From: JBGANR01 sp044222225
Lineage (GTDB): Bacteria; Actinomycetota; Actinomycetes; Mycobacteriales; Mycobacteriaceae
Direction: 5' to 3'
Assembly: GCA_044222225.1 (NCBI GenBank)
Contig: JBGANR010000013.1
Span: forward strand, 77,726 to 141,725
Length of the DNA stretch: 64,000 bases
Shown here: positions 8,143-16,800 of the stretch, in pieces
Layout of the letters: each line of letters begins with the position of its first letter
Position numbering within the stretch: position 1 is the first letter of the stretch
Made by a program: the position numbers and the translations under genes
The notes under the pieces: generated by a model
Told to the model about the DNA's origin: nothing
Databases searched by the model: none
The model's input: only the letters and a program-made list of their open reading frames with translations

Positions 8143-8835
8143 GTGAGCGGCCACGACTGGACATCTTTGGTGGTGCCTGACCGGTTCACTTATCCGCCGG
8201 TGAGGCTGCAGGTCTCGGGTGCCGAAGCGGTCTTCACCCGACCTGAGTTCACCAGCGAGCGGCTCAGCTACCCGGTGATGACGCCGACGGCGGCGATTGG
8301 TTTGCTGTCGAGCGTTTTCTGGAAGCCTCAGATTCGCTGGGTCGTCGAGCAGGTGGACGTGTTGGCGAGGGGGAGGTGGGTAAACCTGCGACGGAACGAG
8401 GTTGCCGTGCCCATTACGCGTGATGCTGTTAAGCAAAGGTATCTGGACGCCGACAGCAATGTGCAGCAGAGGATGACAACGATGCTTCGCGACGTTCGTT
8501 ATCGAATTCATGCGCAGGTGTGGGTGCACCCGGACGCTCGAGATCAAGACCCTGCAAAGTGGCGCGATCAATTTCATCGTCGTGTGAGGCGTGGCCAGAC
8601 CTTCCGGACGCCGTTCCTTGGAATGCGGGAGTGTCACGCGGACATTGAGCAGCTCGACGCCAGCCCTCCAATCGACTGGACGGAAGATCTCGGAATTATG
8701 CTGCATTCGATCGAATACGACGAAAATAGTGGCAAAGAGAACTACGATTGGTTCGAGGCCCGCGTCGAGAACGGCGTGATGAGGATCCCGCGACGAGGTC
8801 TCTTGGCTCGACAGCGGGCAGAGGGGGGCATATGA
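8143..8835 (+). CDS. cas5: Cas5 (Cas5c/Cas5d), type I-C crRNA endoribonuclease
   Basis: In type I-C, Cas5 both cuts pre-crRNA at the repeat hairpin and caps the 5' handle in Cascade. This product is 230 residues. The chosen start is GTG 8143, four bases after AAGGGAGG; an in-frame TTG at 8113 has no such site. Family hallmarks are LSYPVMTPTAA (41-51) and FWKPQIRWVV (59-68), followed by NLRRNEV (81-87). Y43 is a candidate for the active-site tyrosine known from Cas5d, with H123 in RYRIHAQ a possible partner; these residue equivalences are inferred. The stop overlaps the cas8c start (ATGA at 8832), so translation is coupled. Confidence 0.93.
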   Translation: MSGHDWTSLVVPDRFTYPPVRLQVSGAEAVFTRPEFTSERLSYPVMTPTAAIGLLSSVFWKPQIRWVVEQVDVLARGRWVNLRRNEVAVPITRDAVKQRYLDADSNVQQRMTTMLRDVRYRIHAQVWVHPDARDQDPAKWRDQFHRRVRRGQTFRTPFLGMRECHADIEQLDASPPIDWTEDLGIMLHSIEYDENSGKENYDWFEARVENGVMRIPRRGLLARQRAEGGI

Positions 8836-10652
8836 TCATCGCGGCGCTGACTAAGTACCGGCCGGCGGACGGGATCATCCCTGCTGGTTATGCCCGCAAG
8901 TCGCTGGGATTCTTGCTGACAATACTTGAAGGTGGCGGTGCTTGTAGGCTTCAGTCACTGTATGTGACGGCTAATACGGGGCGCCAGACAGCGCCCCTCC
9001 GAAATGTGCCGAACTTGAGTCGGAGCAACAACCCGCCGCCAATTATTTCCTGCGATAACGCCGCTTTCGTTATTGCCAGGCCGAAGCCTGCAACGGACGC
9101 TCCCGGGCGCGAGCGTGAACTCATCGTGTCGCGCGGCAAGCAGGCGGCCTTCGTGCGACTCCTGCAGCAGTACAGTAAGGAAACGGGAGACCGCGCGGTC
9201 GACGACTACATCCGATGGGTTGAGGCTGGAATGCCGGGGCTTCAGGAAGCGATAGAGCGGCTGGATGTATCCGCAGCAAAACGACTTGACCTCGACCTTC
9301 TGGCGCTGCAGTTTGACGTCGAGACCAGTCCGCTGTTCGAGAAGCGATCCATTCAACAATTTTGGGAACGGCGCGTCGCCACCGTCAAGGCCGGAAGTGC
9401 AAATGACCTCTGCGTGTCTTGCGGTCGATTTGGTCCGGTCGTCGATACATTGCCACAGGCTCTCGCTGGGGTGCGTATACCGGCGACATCGACCGCTCAA
9501 GTAGCGCTGATGAGTGTTAATTTCCCGGCCGCTGCGCGAGGCGCTACAGGCAAAGGGTTGAAGTCGGCGCCAATATGCGCCGCATGCGCGGGTGCCGCTG
9601 TCACGGCGTTCAATTCACTTGCGGCGAGCACGGAGCATCGTTTCAACATCGGTGACACATCAGCGGCCGTTTGGTGGGCGACTGAAGACTTGTTGGATGA
9701 GTCCATCGCATGCTTAAATAGCTCCAAGATGGATTCGGGTCGCGTAAAAGAACTTCATTCTTCGATCATAACTGGCCAGCGTAGCAGTCGCAAATTAGGC
9801 AGGTTCTATTTCCTGAGCTTCTCCGGTAACGTCGCCCGTCTCGTTGTACGTCGCTGGCTAGATCTGGACCTTGCTAGAGTCGGGGAGCATGTTTCTTCTT
9901 GGTTCGCAGATGTTGAAACACCTGACAGCCAACAGCCGTACCGTTCATTGAGTGAATTGGCAAGTTCTCTCGGCCTGCCTCCCGCGGGAGATCGTAAGGA
10001 ACGGCCCCCGGACGGCGCGTTCGAAGCTCTACTTCTCGTGGCTTTGACAGGCACCGCTCCGCCACGACGTTTTCTTCAGCTGGCTGTTCAACGCGCGATC
10101 GCTGAGATCGGTCAGCTGACTCACGATGACTCACGCGTTAGGTGGAAGGCCCGCAGTAGGGCTCTGGCACGGGTGGCGATCATTCGTCTAGTACTTAACC
10201 GTACGATGTTCAAGGAGGCACGGATGCCAGCGAATCTGGATGAAGGTCGAGAAGACAAGGCCTACTTGAGTGGACGGTTGTTCGCAGTTCGGGAAAGTCT
10301 TCAACGATCGGCGCTCGGTGATGTCAACGCATCTATCGTGGACCGTTATTTCGGTCGCGCTGCGGTACATCCGGCGAGTGTCGATACGGCGTTGACTGAG
10401 CTGGAGATGCAGCATCTTCGTGCGGTGAAAAGAAATCGCGGAGACGGCGTGGAATATTCGATCAGAGCGCGCTTGCGTCAGCTTCATGATCGAATGTCAG
10501 ATGTACCTGGCCGATTGACTACTGAACAGCAGGCTGCTTGGATCGCGGGCTACTTTCAGCAGCGTGAGGCCGACATCCAATCCGCCATCGAAAAGTCCGA
10601 GCAAAATAAACTCAAGGCCACGTTAGAAGCGGCCGAGTCGGAGGAGAACTGA
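8832..10652 (+). CDS. cas8c: Cas8c (Csd1 family), type I-C Cascade large subunit
   Basis: The large subunit of type I-C Cascade recognises the PAM and recruits Cas3. The 606-residue protein starts at ATG 8832 (GAGGGGGG just upstream). Csd1-like features are the LGFLLTILEGG opening, a central block with GVRIPATSTAQVALMSVNF, and RFNIGDTSAAVWWA before a helical C-terminal half ending in a charged coiled coil. Two CxxC pairs (DLCVSCGR near residue 195 and PICAACAG near 252) could bind a metal. The gene is much less GC-rich than the NRPS region. It sits two bases before cas7 in an operon with cas5. Confidence 0.9.
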   Translation: MIIAALTKYRPADGIIPAGYARKSLGFLLTILEGGGACRLQSLYVTANTGRQTAPLRNVPNLSRSNNPPPIISCDNAAFVIARPKPATDAPGRERELIVSRGKQAAFVRLLQQYSKETGDRAVDDYIRWVEAGMPGLQEAIERLDVSAAKRLDLDLLALQFDVETSPLFEKRSIQQFWERRVATVKAGSANDLCVSCGRFGPVVDTLPQALAGVRIPATSTAQVALMSVNFPAAARGATGKGLKSAPICAACAGAAVTAFNSLAASTEHRFNIGDTSAAVWWATEDLLDESIACLNSSKMDSGRVKELHSSIITGQRSSRKLGRFYFLSFSGNVARLVVRRWLDLDLARVGEHVSSWFADVETPDSQQPYRSLSELASSLGLPPAGDRKERPPDGAFEALLLVALTGTAPPRRFLQLAVQRAIAEIGQLTHDDSRVRWKARSRALARVAIIRLVLNRTMFKEARMPANLDEGREDKAYLSGRLFAVRESLQRSALGDVNASIVDRYFGRAAVHPASVDTALTELEMQHLRAVKRNRGDGVEYSIRARLRQLHDRMSDVPGRLTTEQQAAWIAGYFQQREADIQSAIEKSEQNKLKATLEAAESEEN

Positions 10653-10653
10653 C

Positions 10654-11535
10654 GTGTTCAAGATTCATCTCAACCCTACGCTCAAGCATGATGCGCTGTT
10701 CATCTTTGATGCGATTGACTCAAACCCGAACGGAGATCCGGATAATGCCGGAAAGCCTCGGACGGATCTCGAGACCGGACAGGGCATCGTGTCTGATGCG
10801 AGCCTGAAGCGTAAGATTCGCGATTCGGTCTCGTTCCAGGTCTCGGAAGGTCTTCTGAGTGCAGAAAGAAATTCCATTTTTATTCGCCGGGGTGTATCGC
10901 TCAACGAACAATTGGAAGCTGCATACAAGGAGCTTCAGCTGTCTTCGGCCGACAAAAAGTTGGCCTCGATGAACACGAAGGCTGCGCAAGAGTACATGGT
11001 GAGCCGTTATTTCGATGTTAGGATGTTTGGCGCGGTGATGTCGACCGGTAAGGCTCACGCGGGCAAAGTTACAGGGCCGGTCAGCGTCGGTCTCGCCCGG
11101 TCGCTGGATCCCGTGTTGCCGATGGACTTGAGTATCACGCGAACAGCCTCTACTCAAGAGGACAAAAAAGACAACGCCTCTCAGATGGGCAACAAGACGG
11201 TTGTTCCCTACGGCTTGTATGTTGCACGAGTTCATTATCAGCCGACGAAGAACAACCAGGTGCGATCCGAAGACCTTTCGGTTCTGTGGAGTTCGCTGGC
11301 AACAATGTTTGAGGTTACGCGTAGCGCCGCTCGACCCGATGTCAATACGCGAGGCCTTTTTGTATTCAGCCATGAAAGTCCGCTCGGTAACGCTCCGGCA
11401 CGGACGTTGTTGGACAGTGTTGTTGTCCGTCGCGCTGATCCCGCAGCGGCCGTACTGCCTGCGAAGTTCAGCGACTATCAGCTGGAGGAGCCGACGTTTG
11501 TGCCCGCCGGGGTGACGTATACTCGCCTGATTTGA
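10654..11535 (+). CDS. cas7: Cas7 (Csd2 family), Cascade backbone subunit
   Basis: The 293-residue RAMP protein polymerises along the crRNA spacer to form the Cascade backbone. The diagnostic Csd2/Cas7 opening is present: FIFDAIDSNPNGDPDNAG (residues 17-34), followed by TDLETGQGIVSDASLKRKIRD. Later DVRMFGAVMSTGK, GPVSVGLARS and SITRTAS match the family layout. The start is GTG 10654, one base after the cas8c stop, with GAGGAG in the cas8c tail as ribosome binding site. This confirms subtype I-C together with Cas5c and Csd1. Confidence 0.95.
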   Translation: MFKIHLNPTLKHDALFIFDAIDSNPNGDPDNAGKPRTDLETGQGIVSDASLKRKIRDSVSFQVSEGLLSAERNSIFIRRGVSLNEQLEAAYKELQLSSADKKLASMNTKAAQEYMVSRYFDVRMFGAVMSTGKAHAGKVTGPVSVGLARSLDPVLPMDLSITRTASTQEDKKDNASQMGNKTVVPYGLYVARVHYQPTKNNQVRSEDLSVLWSSLATMFEVTRSAARPDVNTRGLFVFSHESPLGNAPARTLLDSVVVRRADPAAAVLPAKFSDYQLEEPTFVPAGVTYTRLI

Positions 11536-11545
11536 AGAATCCAGG

Positions 11546-12130
11546 ATGTCTACCACGATCGAGGTCGACGGTTGGTTGCTACTTTCGACGCTTCAGCATT
11601 TCGCGTACTGTCCGAGTCAGGCTTTTCTGATCAGAGACGGGGTGTGGGCGGACAATCATTTGACTGTGAGCGGCGATATCGCGCACGAGCGAGTGGATAA
11701 TCTGGGCACAGACCGCCGCCGTGGTGTCCGTGCACACCATAGGGTTCGTCTCGCAAGCGCGAGACTACGAGTGCAGGGTATCGCCGATACGATCGAGGAG
11801 GATTCATCTGGGACGCTGGTCCCCGTCGAACACAAACTTGGCAGAGGTGCTGGAGATCTTTTCCCGACGATCGTGCAGGTTGTGGCCCAGGCGCTCTGCC
11901 TCGAGGATATGACGGGGCACTCAGTTCCGTTGGCGGCCGTGTTCGTGGTAAGTGAAAGGCGTCGTGAGTCGATTATCGTAGATGATTACCGCGATGCCGT
12001 TGAGTCTCTCATCTTCCACGCACATCGTGATCTTTGTCTCGCGCCGCCGATGCCAAAGTATTCAAGTCGCCTCTGTCGCTCATGTAGCGTCGTGAATTCC
12101 TGTCAACCAAGAGCGGCGGAATGGCTATGA
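11546..12130 (+). CDS. cas4: Cas4, RecB-like adaptation nuclease
   Basis: A 194-residue PD-(D/E)xK nuclease with an iron-sulfur cluster. It works with Cas1-Cas2 to choose and trim prespacers with the right PAM. Cluster cysteines are C22 (FAYCPSQ) and C177, C180, C186 near the end (LCRSCSVVNSC). The nuclease core shows VQGIADTIE (metal Asp) and VPVEHKLGR (ExK) followed by a conserved QVVAQALCLE helix. The stop codon overlaps cas1 (ATGGCTATGA at 12121-12130). It is a separate polypeptide, not fused to Cas1. Confidence 0.94.
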   Translation: MSTTIEVDGWLLLSTLQHFAYCPSQAFLIRDGVWADNHLTVSGDIAHERVDNLGTDRRRGVRAHHRVRLASARLRVQGIADTIEEDSSGTLVPVEHKLGRGAGDLFPTIVQVVAQALCLEDMTGHSVPLAAVFVVSERRRESIIVDDYRDAVESLIFHAHRDLCLAPPMPKYSSRLCRSCSVVNSCQPRAAEWL

Positions 12131-13146
12131 CTGAATATTTCCTCAGGACCTTGTTTGTTCATTCGCCAGGAACTAGGCTTTCGCTAGATACAGATTCGGT
12201 CAGGGCGTTGCGAGAGGGTGTCGAGCCGAGAAGGTTGCCATTGCGTGTGATTGACTCGATTGTTGTGTGTGGCGGTGTTGATGTCTCGACGCCGTTGCTT
12301 CTGCGGTGCGCGGAGGACGGTCGCCTGGTGACATTTTTGAGCCGCTTTGGCAAACCTCGCGCTGTCGTGACGGGCCCGACAGACGGGCGAGGTCAGTTGA
12401 GACGTCGACAGTTTTCCGCTCATATGGACCAATCGCGACGGTTGGAGCTAGCGGGAATTTTGGTGAGTGGCAAGCTCGATCAGATGGGATGGGGACTGCG
12501 CCAATGGGCTCGGGACATGGATGGCACGTCCGCCGAGCGTTTGCGTGAGGCGGCTCGGATCATCACCGAAGAGCGGACGTCGGCGGTCGGCGCTGTTACT
12601 CGCGAGGCGGCGCTGGGAATCGAAGGCGCAGCCACCAAGCGCTATTTCGCCGGGCTTGGTATAGCGCTGCGATCTCGGTCGTGGGAAGGACGAAGCCGGC
12701 GGCCACCGAAAGATCCTGTCAATGCAACGTTATCATATCTCTATGGAATGGCCCGGATCGCAGTGCATGGTGCCGTGCATGTTGCTGGCCTTGACCCCTA
12801 CTGTGGATTTCTGCATGGAGACACCGATACGCAGCCATCGCTGGTTCTTGATCTTTTGGAGGAGTTTCGTCCGGGTGCTGACCGTGTCGCGGTGACTCTA
12901 TTTAATCGCAACCAGCTACGAGATCGACATTTTGAGTATGATGCGTTGGGGGGCTGTTCGTTGAATGCGGATGGGCGCGACGTTGTGTTGAACTCCTGGC
13001 ACACATATCGCGTAGGCAAGGTGCAGGTTGCGGGCGCGGTGGCGGCAATCCCGCGAGCGGCATTGCCGCTAGTCCAAGCAAATGCCTTCGCGAATGCGTT
13101 AAGACGAGGCGCCCTATATGTTCCACACAGGATGTCGGTAGTATGA
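12121..13146 (+). CDS. cas1: Cas1, CRISPR integrase
   Basis: The 341-residue integrase inserts new spacers at the leader end. Metal-binding residues in the usual spacing are visible: E168 in LGIEGAATKRYF, H232 in FLHGDTDTQPSL, D244 in LVLDLLEEFRP with E247-E248 following. The start is either ATG 12121 or ATG 12127, which forms ATGA with the cas4 stop. The stop overlaps cas2 by ATGA at 13143. It looks intact, so the adaptation module should be functional. Confidence 0.97.
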   Translation: MAMTEYFLRTLFVHSPGTRLSLDTDSVRALREGVEPRRLPLRVIDSIVVCGGVDVSTPLLLRCAEDGRLVTFLSRFGKPRAVVTGPTDGRGQLRRRQFSAHMDQSRRLELAGILVSGKLDQMGWGLRQWARDMDGTSAERLREAARIITEERTSAVGAVTREAALGIEGAATKRYFAGLGIALRSRSWEGRSRRPPKDPVNATLSYLYGMARIAVHGAVHVAGLDPYCGFLHGDTDTQPSLVLDLLEEFRPGADRVAVTLFNRNQLRDRHFEYDALGGCSLNADGRDVVLNSWHTYRVGKVQVAGAVAAIPRAALPLVQANAFANALRRGALYVPHRMSVV

Positions 13147-13433
13147 ATCTTCTGGTGACGTACGATGTCTCGACGGTCACGATAGAGGGAAAACGAAGGC
13201 TGCGGCGAGTCGCTAAAATATGCGAGGGTTTCGGTCAAAGGGTTCAGTACTCTGTCTTCGAGGTCACCTGCTCCCGGACGGATTATGTGAAGCTACTGTC
13301 GGAGTTGACTGGCGTGGTGAAGTCGTCCGAGGATAGTCTCCGAATCTATCCGATTGATCGAGACGGGTTTGATGATGTTATCCTGGTTGGCGTTCGGCGC
13401 GAACTTGATGGCGATCTCGCCTGGAACCTTTGA
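13143..13433 (+). CDS. cas2: Cas2, adaptation complex subunit
   Basis: A 96-residue ferredoxin-fold protein that bridges two Cas1 dimers. The opening MNLLVTYDVST with the conserved Asp at residue 8, a central RVQYSVFEV strand and the RIYPIDRD segment are typical. It overlaps cas1 by ATGA and is the last gene of the operon. The array begins about 110 bases beyond it, the usual type I-C leader position. Confidence 0.96.
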   Translation: MNLLVTYDVSTVTIEGKRRLRRVAKICEGFGQRVQYSVFEVTCSRTDYVKLLSELTGVVKSSEDSLRIYPIDRDGFDDVILVGVRRELDGDLAWNL

Positions 13434-13545
13434 TGGGGTAGCGTCGGTGATGCGCGCTCGGGCGAACGTGCCCGGCTCATCGGCAACATCTGTATCATCA
13501 GCAACATCTTTCGGGCCTGCTCGATGCTTCTCGTCGAGTCTCTGC
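13434..13545 (+). promoter_or_regulatory. Candidate CRISPR leader
   Basis: Short region between cas2 and the first repeat-like sequence. It contains a near-duplicate pair, ATCGGCAACATCT (about 13480) and ATCAGCAACATCT (about 13497), 17 bp apart, which could be an integration-anchoring motif. It is shorter and less AT-rich than many leaders. The repeats it abuts are rearranged rather than clean. Confidence 0.45.
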
Positions 13546-13820
13546 AGGTCGGGAAGGGTGCTTCCTGGCCTAAGGTCGCAGCAGTGCTTTGAGAATGTCG
13601 ATGGGATTCTCAACCTGCTATCTCACGGTTGTGTCTTCCTGGCCTAAGGTCGGGAAGGGATTCTCAACATCGGAGATCGCCGGTCAAGGTGTGCTTCCGC
13701 AATAAGGTCGGGAAGCGTCGTGCTTCGACTGGCCGAAGGTCGGGAAGGGATTCTCGGATCGTGTCCGCGGAAGATCATCGTCGACCTGAAGGGATGTTGA
13801 AGTCCCAGATCCGGTGATTC
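13546..13820 (+). CRISPR. Rearranged leader-end repeats
   Basis: Four to five broken repeat units. GGTCGGGAAGGG (13547-13558) is fused directly to a repeat start. A repeat near 13558-13614 is split after its first 21 bases by about 25 foreign bases. The unit near 13633 lacks one base at its start. The unit near 13692 reads CTTCCGCAATAAGG, and the next near 13720 begins CTTCGACTGGCC and ends ATTCTCGGA. A spacer-like piece here (13768-13795) shares ATCATCGTCGACCTGAA with the spacer at about 28,258. Another shares ATCGGAGAT.GCCGG with the spacer at about 32,150. Confidence 0.75.
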
Positions 13821-16800
13821 GTGCTTCCTGGCCTAAGGTCGGGAAGGGATTCTCAACAGCGCATCGACGACGTCTGGCCTAAGGCGGGAAGGGATTCTCA
13901 ACCTCGCCTCCGGATGCGGTGGCGACGCCGCGGGCTGTCGGACCCTCCGGGTGCTTCCTGGCCTAAGGTCGGGAAGGGATTCTCAACGATCGTCGGGTGG
14001 AGATGCGGCTGTGGCAGGACGCGGGTGCTTCCTGGCCTAAGGTCGGGAAGGGATTCTCAACCAGGGCATCGAGCTCGACATGGACCAGATGGCGCTGGTG
14101 CTTCCTGGCCTAAGGTCGGGAAGGGATTCTCAACTGGGACAGCGTCGGACGGCCCGTGCTCGATGGCTTCAGTGCTTCCTGGCCTAAGGTCGGGAAGGGA
14201 TTCTCAACCCCGACGGCGTCGACGACCCGGTCTGGAACGAAGCGGTGCTTCCTGGCCTAAGGTCGGGAAGGGATTCTCAACACATGTCCGAATCTGAAAC
14301 GCCACCGACACGGCCAGGTGCTTCCTGGCCTAAGGTCGGGAAGGGATTCTCAACTGCTCGACGTGGTCGAGCATCTGGCGCAACCGCGACGTGCTTCCTG
14401 GCCTAAGGTCGGGAAGGGATTCTCAACCCCGACGCGTCGGCGGTGTCGCAGCGGTAGTGCACGTGCTTCCTGGCCTAAGGTCGGGAAGGGATTCTCAACC
14501 TCGGCGTCGGGCTTGCGCTCTGCCTGCTGCTCATCGTGCTTCCTGGCCTAAGGTCGGGAAGGGATTCTCAACCAGTCGAACGTCAACCCCTGACGCTGCA
14601 TCAGCGCGTGCTTCCTGGCCTAAGGTCGGGAAGGGATTCTCAACGCCGTCATCGCCGCCGTCGAGGTCAACGCCTACCCGTGCTTCCTGGCCTAAGGTCG
14701 GGAAGGGATTCTCAACACATGTCCGAATCTGAAACGCCACCGACACGGCCAGGTGCTTCCTGGCCTAAGGTCGGGAAGGGATTCTCAACTGCTCGACGTG
14801 GTCGAGCATCCGGCGCAACCGCGACGTGCTTCCTGGCCTAAGGTCGGGAAGGGATTCTCAACGACGAGGCATGGCAGGAGATCCGCGAGGCCAACATGTG
14901 CTTCCTGGCCTAAGGTCGGGAAGGGATTCTCAACGATTTCCTCGTTGAGGATACGATCCTGGCTTTCCACGTGCTTCCTGGCCTAAGGTCGGGAAGGGAT
15001 TCTCAACCCTGACGGGATGCGGAAGAAGTCGCTCGAAGCGCTCGCGTGCTTCCTGGCCTAAGGTCGGGAAGGGATTCTCAACGTCGGTGCATCGAGCGAG
15101 ACGCGCACGGGCGTTCTGTGCTTCCTGGCCTAAGGTCGGGAAGGGATTCTCAACATCTGGGCCGCCACCGAGGGGCACGACGAGACAGGTGCTTCCTGGC
15201 TAAGGTCGGGAAGGGATTCTCAACGCATTGAGGATAGCGCCCGAGCTCGACCGCGCTTCGTGCTTCCTGGCCTAAGGTCGGGAAGGGATTCTCAACGTTT
15301 TTGACCGATTCGCAATGGCCATGACGACAGCGCGTGCTTCCTGGCCTAAGGTCGGGAAGGGATTCTCAACCCCGACGTTCCTGGATGAGGAAGAAGTCGA
15401 CCGATTCGCGCGTGCTTCCTGGCCTAAGGTCGGGAAGGGATTCTCAACGATTTTGACCGATTCGCAATGGCCGCGACGACAGTAGGTGCTTCCTGGCTAA
15501 GGTCGGGAAGGGATTCTCAACGTTTATGACCTGCGTGAGGCCGTTCAATGTGTACTTCCTGGCTAAGGTCCGGGAAGGGATTCTCAACATTGATAAGCGG
15601 CTGCTCAAGAGCCGATACGGTTCTACGTGCTTCCTGGCCTAAGGTCGGGAAGGGATTCTCAACGGCATGGCCGTGCACGCGTGGTGCGAGTACGTCGACT
15701 TCCTGGCCTAAGGTCGGGAAGGTTCTCAACACTCAGATTAATTTATTGGTCATGACACCGCGTGTGCTTGTACCTGGCCTAAGGTCGAGAAGGGATTCTG
15801 TTTTCTTGTGGTCGTTATCTTCTCGGCGTTATTGGAAGTGCTTTACTGGCCTAAGGTCGGGAAGAGTTCTCAACGATCACGTCTGCGTCGCTGAGCAGGG
15901 GTGCGTCCAAGGTGCTTCCTGGCTGGATAGAAGGAATTCTCCAACGGGATCATGAATAAGCACCGTGTCATTACCTCCCCCGCCTACCCGTGCTTCCTGG
16001 CCTAAGGTCGGGAAGGGATTCTCAACACATGTCCGAATCTGAAACGCCACCGACACGGCCAGGTGCTTCCTGGCCTAAGGTCGGGAAGGGATTCTCAACT
16101 GCTCGACGTGGTCGAGCATCCGGCGCAACCGCGACGTGCTTCCTGGCCTAAGGTCGGGAAGGGATTCTCAACGACGAGGCATGGCAGGAGATCCGCGAGG
16201 CCAACATGTGCTTCCTGGCCTAAGGTCGGGAAGGGATTCTCAACGATTTCCTCGTTGAGGATACGATCCTGGCTTTCCACGTGCTTCCTGGCCTAAGGTC
16301 GGGAAGGGATTCTCAACCCTGACGGGATGCGGAAGAAGTCGCTCGAAGCGCTCGCGTGCTTCCTGGCCTAAGGTCGGGAAGGGATTCTCAACGTCGGTGC
16401 ATCGAGCGAGACGCGCACGGGCGTTCTGTGCTTCCTGGCCTAAGGTCGGGAAGGGATTCTCAACATCTGGGCCGCCACCGAGGGGGCACGACGAGACAGG
16501 TGCTTCCTGGCCTAAGGTCGGGAAGGGATTCTCAACGCATTGAGGATAGCGCCCGAGCTCGACCGCGCTTCGTGCTTCCTGGCCTAAGGTCGGGAAGGGA
16601 TTCTCAACGTTTTTGACCGATTCGCAATGGCCATGACGACAGCGGTGCTTCCTGGCCTAAGGTCGGGAAGGGATTCTCAACGATGACCTGCGTGAGGCCG
16701 TTGCGCGCCGAGCGGTAGGTGCTTCCTGGCCTAAGGTCGGGAAGGGATTCTCAACTTGCGTTTATGGGTCCGCCTCCCCAGAAGATCAATGTGTGCTTCC

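Noticed and set aside
13546..13820. Reading the degenerate repeats here as the trailer end, with the leader on the right
   Set aside because: The hairpin wobble orientation, TTC on the 5' side of spacers, cas2 adjacency and the decayed last repeat at 32,630-32,666 all place the leader on the left.
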